Assembly (NCBI RefSeq): GCF_023380225.1
Contig: NZ_CP093362.1
Location: 124,001 to 188,000 of the forward strand
DNA: 64,000 nt
Reading direction: 5' to 3'
DNA from: Apilactobacillus apisilvae
GTDB taxonomy: Bacteria; Bacillota; Bacilli; Lactobacillales; Lactobacillaceae
In this document: piece after piece, positions 20,971-27,336 of the stretch
Layout: each line of letters opens with the position of its first letter
Numbering within the stretch: position 1 is the first letter of the stretch
Notes under the pieces: model-generated
The model's input: only the letters and a program-made list of their open reading frames with translations
Told to the model about the DNA's origin: nothing
Databases searched by the model: none
Position numbers and translations under genes: made by a program

Positions 20971-21786
20971 ATGAATACAAATGGCGAATTAATCAAACAG
21001 GCAAGAGAAAGACTTGGAATTAATCAGACACAACTAGCTAAAATGATTAATCGAACTCAAACCACTATTAGTAATATTGAAAATGATAATCATAAGACTG
21101 ATCTTGATACATTTTTATTAATATCTGATAAATTAAATATTTCAATCGATAAATTTGTTGATAATGATTTTTCTTTATCATCTTGTAAAATTTATAAAGT
21201 TAAAGATTACATATTAAACGGTAATCTCTTTGCGGCTGAAAAATGTTTAAGCGGAATGAAAGAGTATAATATAGATGAAAATTTAATCAGAAGTAAGTTT
21301 AATTTTTACAAGGGTTATATTAAGCTAAGAAAGTATAATAACTATACAGAAGCAATTTTATTAATGCAAAATGCATATATGTCTTTAAAAACTTCAGACG
21401 ATTGTGAACATTATATTTGGGTTTGTAGTTATTTATCTAACACTTTTTATAAGTTGAAAAAATATGATGAGGCATACTACTTTTGTAATAAATCTTTGAA
21501 TTTTATTAAACATAATGAGGTCATTAACCATTCTAGTGATATCATTAAAGATTCATATAATGTTTTACACTATGTACTATGTCAAACTAATCGATATGAA
21601 GAAGCTAAGTATATTTCTGGCTTAGTAGGTTATCGGGAGCTAGCTTTTACATCTACTTTTGAAATTCTATTAAGAGAAAATCATGATGATGAAAAATTTC
21701 ACCAGTTAATTAAAGATATTATGAACTCTGGAATTAGTTTACCGATTAGTTTTAAAAAAATAACTAAAGAACATAATTTATTATAA
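20971..21786 (+). CDS. Rgg/PlcR-like transcriptional regulator (HTH + TPR-like)
   Basis: A 271-residue protein. An N-terminal XRE helix-turn-helix (about 5-62: LIKQARERLGINQTQLAKMI, TTISNIENDNHKTDLDTFLLISDKLNI) is followed by ~200 residues of helical repeats with TPR-like periodicity (for example KYDEAYYFCNKSLNF). This is the layout of peptide-sensing Rgg/PlcR regulators. The ATG has no ribosome site close to it (tttaatcaccATG); the nearest, GGAGGGG, is 36 bases away behind the inverted repeat. No pheromone gene is evident next to it. Confidence 0.78.
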   Translation: MNTNGELIKQARERLGINQTQLAKMINRTQTTISNIENDNHKTDLDTFLLISDKLNISIDKFVDNDFSLSSCKIYKVKDYILNGNLFAAEKCLSGMKEYNIDENLIRSKFNFYKGYIKLRKYNNYTEAILLMQNAYMSLKTSDDCEHYIWVCSYLSNTFYKLKKYDEAYYFCNKSLNFIKHNEVINHSSDIIKDSYNVLHYVLCQTNRYEEAKYISGLVGYRELAFTSTFEILLRENHDDEKFHQLIKDIMNSGISLPISFKKITKEHNLL

Positions 21787-21791
21787 AAAAA

Positions 21792-21802
21792 GAGCTTTTA
21801 TT
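21792..21802 (+). terminator. Left arm of a terminator split by the IS insertion
   Basis: GAGCTTTTAT after an A-run, 8 bases after the Rgg-like stop, can pair (one wobble, one bulge) with ATAAGGCTTTTTTT at 23269-23281, just after uspA on the other strand. The two arms would have formed a bidirectional terminator before the ~1.45-kb insertion. The pairing is imperfect, so this is an inference. Confidence 0.45.
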
Positions 21803-21816
21803 GAAATGGCCTGAAG

Positions 21817-21863
21817 TGACCCCCAAAAGTTGGACAAGAAATTGTTCAATATTTTGGGGGTCA
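21817..21863 (+). promoter_or_regulatory. Hairpin at the IS left end masking the transposase ribosome site
   Basis: TGACCCCCAAAA (21817-21828) pairs with TTTTGGGGGTCA (21852-21863), and an inner 8-bp stem closes on a GAAA tetraloop (21838-21841). The 3' arm contains the GGGGG ribosome site (21856-21860) of the transposase and is followed by TTTTTT. Transcripts entering from outside would fold this stem and block translation, and may terminate. Confidence 0.7.
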
Positions 21864-21867
21864 TTTT

Positions 21868-23199
21868 TTGGTTAAATTTAGTTATGAATTTAAATTAAAT
21901 GTTGTTTTAGAATATCTACAAGGATATGGTTCCACTTATCTTTGTAAAAAATATAATATTGTGAATCCTAGTACTGTTTTACTATGGATTAATATGTATA
22001 AAGCCTACGGCTTAAAGGGTTTAATTGTAAGAAATTACGGTAAAGTGTATTCTGGTGAGTATAAAATAAAAGTGCTGAATTGGATGCACACTCAACAAAA
22101 GTCATATCCAGAAACAGCACTTCATTTCAATATATCTGCCAGTAGTACCATCTTCACTTGGCAGAGAAGAATGGAGACTAAAGGTATACGTTCATTATAC
22201 AACAAACGTGGCCGTCCTAAAATGCAGAAAACTGAATTAAAAGTAACCTCATGTCAAAAAAATTTAGCTAATGAATACATGATTAAGTATGTGTATACAA
22301 AAATTCAAATGAAACATCCTAAGAGTAGTAAATTTGAGGTTGTACATAAGCTGATTAATCAATTAAAATCTTTATCTAAAAGTTATATTTTACAGGTAAT
22401 TCAATATTCTCGCAGTGTTTATTACTATAACTTGAAGAAAGCGAAGCTTTCTTATGATAATTCTTACATTGAAAATAAAATCAAAAATATTATTATTAAG
22501 CACGCTGCTTACGGATATCGCAGAATAACTGCAGTATTAAGACAATCAGGCCTGAAAATTAATCATAAACGTGTACAAAATATAATGAAACGTAATAATT
22601 GGCAATGTAAATTGTTTAGTCGACGCAAACGTAAGTATAATTCATATAAAGGTCAAGTAGGCAGAATTGCTAATAATATATTAAATGGTGATTTTACAGC
22701 CAATAAATTTGGTCAAAAAATTACTACTGATGTTAGTGAATTTAGATATGGCAATGAAGATATAAACCATCGGGTTTATTTATCACCAGTAATGGATTTA
22801 TATTCAGACAAAATATTATCTTTTAATATTAGTAGACATCCAAATGTAAGTTTTACTTTAAAAGCACTAAATGAAGCAATGCTTAATCTAAAATCATTAC
22901 CTTATAGAACTATTGTACATAGTGATCAAGGTTTTCAATATCAACATCATAGTTGGGTTAATACATTGAAAAAATATAATGCGATTCAGTCTATGTCCCG
23001 TAAAGGGACATGCTTAGATAATGCACAGATGGAATCATTTTTTCATATTATGAAAAGTGAAATGATGAATGTTCATTATAATACAAAAGAATCCTTAATC
23101 CATGCCATGAAAGTATGGATTAAGGATTACAATAATAATAGAATAAAAGAAAAACTAGGATACCAGTCACCAAATAAATATTTGGGATTAATATCCTAG
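21868..23199 (+). CDS. IS3-family transposase (OrfA and OrfB in one frame)
   Basis: DDE transposase of 443 residues. The N-terminal ~115 residues hold two helix-turn-helix units (FKLNVVLEYLQGYGS, IKVLNWMHTQQKSYPETA). The rve/DDE core has Asp in TTDVSEF, Asp in HSDQGFQYQ and Glu in NAQMESFF with Lys seven residues later. Most IS3 elements need a -1 frameshift to join OrfA and OrfB; here the frame is continuous. An A7 run at 22256-22262 could give a short OrfA by -1 slippage (stop at 22269). TTG start, 7 bases after GGGGG. Confidence 0.9.
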   Translation: MVKFSYEFKLNVVLEYLQGYGSTYLCKKYNIVNPSTVLLWINMYKAYGLKGLIVRNYGKVYSGEYKIKVLNWMHTQQKSYPETALHFNISASSTIFTWQRRMETKGIRSLYNKRGRPKMQKTELKVTSCQKNLANEYMIKYVYTKIQMKHPKSSKFEVVHKLINQLKSLSKSYILQVIQYSRSVYYYNLKKAKLSYDNSYIENKIKNIIIKHAAYGYRRITAVLRQSGLKINHKRVQNIMKRNNWQCKLFSRRKRKYNSYKGQVGRIANNILNGDFTANKFGQKITTDVSEFRYGNEDINHRVYLSPVMDLYSDKILSFNISRHPNVSFTLKALNEAMLNLKSLPYRTIVHSDQGFQYQHHSWVNTLKKYNAIQSMSRKGTCLDNAQMESFFHIMKSEMMNVHYNTKESLIHAMKVWIKDYNNNRIKEKLGYQSPNKYLGLIS

Positions 23200-23233
23200 T
23201 AAAAGTTGTCCAACTTTTGGGGTTCACATCAGC

Positions 23234-23261
23234 CCCCCAAAAGTTAGATAACTTTTGGGGG
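23234..23261. repeat. Palindromic IS-end relic
   Basis: CCCCCAAAAGTTA (23234-23246), GA, TAACTTTTGGGGG (23249-23261) form a perfect 13-bp palindrome that closely resembles two IS terminal repeats placed back to back. It is flanked by direct repeats CACATCA (23225-23231 and 23263-23269). Looks like a fully deleted related element, or a by-product of transposition. Confidence 0.6.
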
Positions 23262-23280
23262 CCACATCATAAGGCTTTTT

Positions 23281-23733
23281 TTATTTGTTTTCATTATCAG
23301 TTTTTACAATTAATACATCGCATTTAGCTACTCTGGTAACGTATGATGCGACGGATCCAATTAGAATCCTTTCTGTCATACTTTTACCATTAGATCCAAG
23401 CATAATTAAGTCTGTGTTAAATCGATTTACTAATTCTTTAGCGATAATAGATTTAGGTGCGCCATATTCAATTACATAATCAACGTCTTTTATACCATTA
23501 TCATTAGCTAATTTTTTATACTTATCTAAAGTTCTTTTGGCATCAGTAGTTAATTCATCTAACATAGAATCATCATAGCTATCTAAGTCATTAACAACTC
23601 TTGTATCAATAACATGTGCGATATGCAAACTAGCCTTGTTTCTTTTAGATACTTCTACAGCTTTTTTGAACGCTAACTTAGAATACTTAGAACCATCAAT
23701 TGGAACCAAAATTTGTTTATAGTTTTCCAGCAT
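23281..23733 (-). CDS. Universal stress protein UspA family
   Basis: A 150-residue single-domain Usp. N-terminal ILVPIDGSKYSKLAFKKAVEVSK and the ATP-binding motif G-x2-G-x9-G-S in LGSNGKSMTERILIGSVASYV are intact, so it is the ATP-binding type. ATG at 23733 has spacing of 8 bases from ttGGAG; a GTG at 23742 is too close. Last gene of a minus-strand unit with yueI, rarA and a small membrane protein. Its terminator region is interrupted by the IS and relic. Confidence 0.92.
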   Translation of the reverse strand: MLENYKQILVPIDGSKYSKLAFKKAVEVSKRNKASLHIAHVIDTRVVNDLDSYDDSMLDELTTDAKRTLDKYKKLANDNGIKDVDYVIEYGAPKSIIAKELVNRFNTDLIMLGSNGKSMTERILIGSVASYVTRVAKCDVLIVKTDNENK

Positions 23734-23750
23734 AAATTTCACTCCAAATA

Positions 23751-24032
23751 TTATTTCTTTGGCAAGAATTTAACTAAAGTTAATTCCATCACCAAAGACA
23801 TTATACAACTACTAACTAGCATAATGATAATAAAAAGAGTGCTATTCATAATAGCCGAAATCAAAGAAAGTAAGGATAATAATATAAATATTATTCCATA
23901 AAAACTAATTACTTTTCTTAATATTGGATTGCTGTCTGGATTCAACATCATAAATCGCTTATTACGATGTGTATATAAATAGAAACCAATTATAAATAAT
24001 ATAATTGCAAAAATAATCATTAAAATTACCAT
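23751..24032 (-). CDS. Small membrane protein of unknown function
   Basis: A 93-residue protein with an N-terminal helix (about 2-20), a short basic loop (THRNKRFMMLNPDSNP) and two further helices (about 41-62 and 66-85). I do not recognise the family. The ATG shares one base with the rarA stop (TAATG), so it is translationally coupled to rarA, and it precedes uspA by 17 bases. Confidence 0.7.
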   Translation of the reverse strand: MVILMIIFAIILFIIGFYLYTHRNKRFMMLNPDSNPILRKVISFYGIIFILLSLLSLISAIMNSTLFIIIMLVSSCIMSLVMELTLVKFLPKK

Positions 24033-25318
24033 TATATTTCCCCATTCTTATTATTTTGAGCTGCTTGTAATTTTTCGTATTGTTTTTTGTAAGCATTCTC
24101 AATTTTTCCATTTGATTTGGGAATGTAATATTTATCATTTTTAATTTTATCAGGTAAATATTGTTGCTTAACCCAGTCATTAGGATAATCGTGTGCGTAT
24201 TTATAATTATTTCCATGTCCCAATTCTTTAGCACCTGAGTAGTGTGAATCTTTAAGGTGATTAGGGACGTCACCATAATTTCCATTATGAATTCTATTAA
24301 TTGCACTATCAATGGCCATTAATCCTGAATTTGATTTAGGTGATAAGCAAAGTTCAATGATTGTATCTGCAATTGGAATCCTGGCTTCCGGTAGGCCAAC
24401 TTTATTGGCAGCTGTAATAGCATTTACAGTTCTAGAACATGCAGCGGGATTAGCTAAACCTACATCTTCGTATGCAATTATCATTAAGCGTCGACTAATG
24501 GAGTTTAAATCTCCAGCTTCCAATAATATTGCAGCATAGTGTAACGCTGCATTTACGTCAGATCCACGAATTGATTTTTGAAAAGCAGATACAACATTAT
24601 AATGTGAATCGCCATCTTTATCATGATTAAATGATTTTCTCTGCAAGCATGCTTCAATATCTGACAAATTAATATTAATTGTATTTTCACCATTTGGTTC
24701 AGTAGAATTGGCTGCTAATTCAAGTGCGTTTAGTGCACTTCTTAAATCACCATCAGTACTTGTCGTTAAGAAATTCATAGCATCATCATTTATTTGAATC
24801 GACATATTTCCTAGGCCATTTTTTTTATCATCTAATGCTCTTTTTATAGCTGATAGAATATCTTTATTATTTAGAGGGTGAACTTCAAAAATTTGAGTTC
24901 TACTTCTAATGGCAGGATTTATATTAATATAGGGATTTTCTGTTGTAGCACCAATCAAAATAATATTACCACTTTCCAGCAGTGGTAATAAAAAATCTTG
25001 TTTAGTTTTATCTAGTCGATGAATTTCATCTAGTAACAAGACAACTGTTCCAGACATTTTAGATTCTTCAGCTACAATTTGCAAATCCTTTTTAGAATCT
25101 GTAGCCGCATTTAACTGTCTAAAAGCATATTTTGTAGAACCGGCAATTGCACTAGCAATACTTGTTTTACCAGTTCCTGGTGGACCATATAGTATCATTG
25201 ATGATAGTATCTTAGCTTTAACCATTCGATCAATTATTTTGCCTTTTCCAACCAGATCTTGTTGTCCTACAATATCTTCTATTTTTTTTGGCCTCATTCG
25301 ATATGCTAAAGGATGCAA
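24032..25318 (-). CDS. rarA: Replication-associated recombination protein A (MgsA/RarA)
   Basis: AAA+ ATPase of the clamp-loader group acting at stalled replication forks, 428 residues. Walker A is GPPGTGKT (45-52), Walker B VVLLLDEIHRL, sensor GATTENPY. The C-terminal MgsA tetramerisation region begins around QKSIRGSDVNAALHY. TTG start behind GAGGTGAT. Downstream of yueI by 16 bases and coupled to the membrane protein. Confidence 0.95.
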   Translation of the reverse strand: MHPLAYRMRPKKIEDIVGQQDLVGKGKIIDRMVKAKILSSMILYGPPGTGKTSIASAIAGSTKYAFRQLNAATDSKKDLQIVAEESKMSGTVVLLLDEIHRLDKTKQDFLLPLLESGNIILIGATTENPYININPAIRSRTQIFEVHPLNNKDILSAIKRALDDKKNGLGNMSIQINDDAMNFLTTSTDGDLRSALNALELAANSTEPNGENTININLSDIEACLQRKSFNHDKDGDSHYNVVSAFQKSIRGSDVNAALHYAAILLEAGDLNSISRRLMIIAYEDVGLANPAACSRTVNAITAANKVGLPEARIPIADTIIELCLSPKSNSGLMAIDSAINRIHNGNYGDVPNHLKDSHYSGAKELGHGNNYKYAHDYPNDWVKQQYLPDKIKNDKYYIPKSNGKIENAYKKQYEKLQAAQNNKNGEI

Positions 25319-25334
25319 AGAATTATCACCTCAA

Positions 25335-25796
25335 TTATTTAAATATATTTTTTACTTTATCTAAAAAAGATTCTTTCTTTTCTAGATTTTTGTTTTCGAC
25401 TTTTTCATGATTATATTTGTTTTCGAAATCTATTTTATTTACATTGATTGACTGTTTATTAGCATAAACAACCCCATAATTTTCCGGCTCGGTTTTATAG
25501 AAAGAATCAGTTTTAACTACAAATTTGATATTATTTTTCGATGCTAATTTAATAAAAGGGGATATCATATCATGTTCTAGATTACCGTTTAATATTAACT
25601 GGTATGAATTATTATTATTAAATTCTTTATTTAAGTCTTTAATTGCATCGGGATTTTTTAAATCTTTGATTTTTATTGCAAAAGAAACTCTTTCTCTAAA
25701 CGTTCCCAAATATTTTCTTTGCTCATCTGGATTTACTTTTGGAGTTCCACCCATTGAAGATTGTTCTAAACGATCATTTACATTTCCTTCACTCAT
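25335..25796 (-). CDS. YueI family (DUF1694) protein
   Basis: A 153-residue soluble protein. The core RKYLGTFRERVSFAIKIKDL and the later FVVKTDSFYKTEPENYGVVYANKQSIN match the DUF1694/YueI family, whose function is unknown. The charged, lysine-rich C-terminal tail ends in KVKNIFK. ATG at 25796 follows AAAGGAG; an in-frame TTG at 25805 overlaps that site. First gene of the yueI-rarA-membrane-uspA unit. Confidence 0.82.
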   Translation of the reverse strand: MSEGNVNDRLEQSSMGGTPKVNPDEQRKYLGTFRERVSFAIKIKDLKNPDAIKDLNKEFNNNNSYQLILNGNLEHDMISPFIKLASKNNIKFVVKTDSFYKTEPENYGVVYANKQSINVNKIDFENKYNHEKVENKNLEKKESFLDKVKNIFK

Positions 25797-25826
25797 TTTA
25801 TACAACTCCTTTTATTTTATATTATT

Positions 25827-25835
25827 ATTTTATCA
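25827..25835 (-). promoter_or_regulatory. Candidate extended -10 promoter for yueI-rarA
   Basis: On the minus strand TGATAAAAT fits TGnTAnAAT, about 30 bases before the yueI start, in very AT-rich DNA with no clear -35. Confidence 0.3.
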
Positions 25836-25854
25836 TTTATTAAATATGGATAAT

Positions 25855-25887
25855 AAAAAAGTGTTTTGCATAAGCAAAACACTTTTT
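25855..25887 (-). terminator. Terminator after rpsD
   Basis: GTGTTTTGC / GCAAAACAC 9-bp stem, 4-base loop, with A-run and T-run on the two sides. It works for minus-strand rpsD and is symmetrical enough to act in both directions. Confidence 0.9.
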
Positions 25888-25907
25888 GATAAAAATGAAA
25901 TATTGAA

Positions 25908-26516
25908 TTATAGTTTGTTGTAGTATTCAACAATTAGTGAAGCATCAATATCAGCATTCATTTCATCACGTTGAGGTAATCTAGTGATTGAACCTTCAAG
26001 TTTGTCAGCATCGAATGATACATATTGTGGACGACCAACAACAGCATCAACAGCTTCCTTGATGATTTGTAGTTCTTTTGATTTTTCACGTACTGAAACG
26101 ACTTGGCCAACTTTTACTTCGTATGAAGGAATGTCAACACGTTTGCCATCTACAGTAATGTGACCATGGTTTACTAATTGACGAGCTTGACGACGAGTAG
26201 TTGCTAAACCTAAACGGTAAACAACATTGTCCAATCTACGTTCTAGTAATACCATAAAGTTATCACCATGACGACCTTCTCTAATTTTACCAGCGCGGGT
26301 AAATAGTTTTGAGAATTGACGTTCAGTTAAACCATACATGTAACGTAATTTTTGCTTTTCTTTTAATTGAGTACCATATTCAGATAACTTACCACGACGA
26401 CCTTGACCATGATCACCTGGTGCGTAAGGGCGACGAGCTAATTCTTTACCAGTACCTGATAATGAAATACCAAGACGACGTGAAATTCTCCAACTTGGAC
26501 CTGTATATCTAGACAT
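25908..26516 (-). CDS. rpsD: Small-subunit ribosomal protein S4
   Basis: Primary 16S rRNA-binding protein that starts 30S assembly, and translational/transcriptional autoregulator in Firmicutes. The 202-residue protein starts [16 protein letters not shown] and has the S4 RNA-binding domain around [27 protein letters not shown]. The ATG at 26516 lies 7 bases after TGGAGGA; an upstream ATG at 26531 overlaps the ribosome site. Monocistronic with its own promoter and leader. Confidence 0.97.
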   Translation of the reverse strand: MSRYTGPSWRISRRLGISLSGTGKELARRPYAPGDHGQGRRGKLSEYGTQLKEKQKLRYMYGLTERQFSKLFTRAGKIREGRHGDNFMVLLERRLDNVVYRLGLATTRRQARQLVNHGHITVDGKRVDIPSYEVKVGQVVSVREKSKELQIIKEAVDAVVGRPQYVSFDADKLEGSITRLPQRDEMNADIDASLIVEYYNKL

Positions 26517-26519
26517 AAA

Positions 26520-26692
26520 AATATCCTCCAATAAATTTGTTTTGGAGTAAAATAATCCTTTATATACTTAGTATTCGTGCATATTGTTTTGCGACTTTCG
26601 CTTCAGCAGCCGTGAAGTTACTAGTAGGACCAATGTTGCGGCATCAATATGTTGACGAGCTTACCGTATATTGCTGCATTATTTTACACAAA
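26520..26692 (-). ncRNA. Structured leader of rpsD (probable S4 autoregulatory element)
   Basis: About 170 bases of untranslated leader between the rpsD promoter and start. On the minus strand it contains GCGAAAGTCGC (a GC-rich hairpin), CATATTGATGCCGC near GCAGCAATATAC, and ATACTaAGTAT. Long structured rpsD leaders that bind S4 are known in Firmicutes. I cannot prove the fold here, so assignment rests on position, length and visible stems. Confidence 0.6.
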
Positions 26693-26696
26693 AAGC

Positions 26697-26725
26697 ATTT
26701 TACTTTCATTTTACCTATTTGTCAA
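26697..26725 (-). promoter_or_regulatory. Promoter of rpsD
   Basis: On the minus strand TTGACA (26725-26720), 17-base spacer, TAAAAT (26702-26697). The -35 box overlaps the 3' end of the upstream fRMsr gene. Confidence 0.88.
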
Positions 26726-27182
26726 TCTTTAAATGATTGCTTAAGGCTTTAGTAAAATCTTTTAATGTTTTTTCATCTTCCGATGAAAATCGATTTTTAA
26801 TAGGAGCGTCAATATCTAGCACTCCTAATTGTTCATTATTAACAGTGATTGGAATAACTATTTCTGATTTACTGTTTGAATCACATGCAATATGTCCAGG
26901 AAATTTATCAACATCTTCTACTCTTAATATTTTTTGTTCTTTAAAAGCAGTTCCACAAACACCAGAACCATTTTTTATGTGCATACATGCTACTTTTCCT
27001 TGAAATGGTCCTAGTATCAATTCGTTATTTTTAACATCGTATAAGTAAAATCCAGCCCAACTAATATTACTAATACTTTGCATTAATAGTGCAGATGCGT
27101 TTGCTAAATTTGCAGTGTTGTTATTTTCACCAGTTAATAAGGAATTAATTTGTTCTACAATTAACCCATCAATTTTTGACAT
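26715..27182 (-). CDS. Free methionine-(R)-sulfoxide reductase (GAF domain)
   Basis: Reduces free Met-R-sulfoxide to methionine. The 155-residue single GAF domain keeps all three family cysteines with the right spacing: Cys66 (VACMHI), Cys76 (GVCGTAF) and Cys100 (GHIACDSNS), i.e. intervals of 10 and 24. ATG at 27182 follows AAAGGAG; an ATG 45 bases upstream has no ribosome site. Divergent from ezrA; rpsD is downstream with its own promoter. Confidence 0.92.
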   Translation of the reverse strand: MSKIDGLIVEQINSLLTGENNNTANLANASALLMQSISNISWAGFYLYDVKNNELILGPFQGKVACMHIKNGSGVCGTAFKEQKILRVEDVDKFPGHIACDSNSKSEIVIPITVNNEQLGVLDIDAPIKNRFSSEDEKTLKDFTKALSNHLKIDK

Positions 27183-27239
27183 ATTAGTTCTCCTTTGTCC
27201 TATAAATTCATTATTAGGTGTTTTCATAGCTTATACGTA

Positions 27240-27248
27240 TGATATAAT
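27240..27248 (+). promoter_or_regulatory. Extended -10 promoter of ezrA
   Basis: TGATATAAT in a GTATGATATAATTT context, 88 bases before the ezrA start. No -35 match. Same core as the mbl and mreB promoters. Confidence 0.5.
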
Positions 27249-27336
27249 TTAATATATCTGAAATTATTTTATTATTAAAAAAAACAAATTACAATTAAAG
27301 ACATTATTAAATTGAAATTAAGGGGAAATATAAAAA

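Larger units (their letters stand above)
21817..23226 (+). mobile_element. IS3-family insertion sequence
   Basis: A complete element of about 1.41 kb. Terminal inverted repeats of 21 bases: left begins TGACCCCCAAAAG (21817-21837), right ends CTTTTGGGGTTCA (23206-23226), with one mismatch. Ends are TG...CA as usual for IS3. The single ORF covers almost all the interior. I see no obvious 3-5 bp target duplication: the left flank is ctgaag and the right flank catcag. It lies between the 3' ends of convergent genes. Confidence 0.9.

Noticed and set aside
20883..20972. A 29-codon minus-strand frame opposite the start of the Rgg-like gene, hydrophobic at its end, as a possible pheromone gene
   Set aside because: No ribosome site precedes it and it overlaps the leader and promoter of the regulator; composition is what AT-rich antisense DNA gives by chance.
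23227..23231. CATCA as a target-site duplication of the IS
   Set aside because: The left flank of the IS (ctgaag) has no matching copy; CATCA repeats only on the far side of the palindromic relic.
23962..24312. 116-codon minus-strand frame overlapping the end of rarA and the small membrane protein
   Set aside because: Out-of-frame shadow of rarA with no domain features and no ribosome site.
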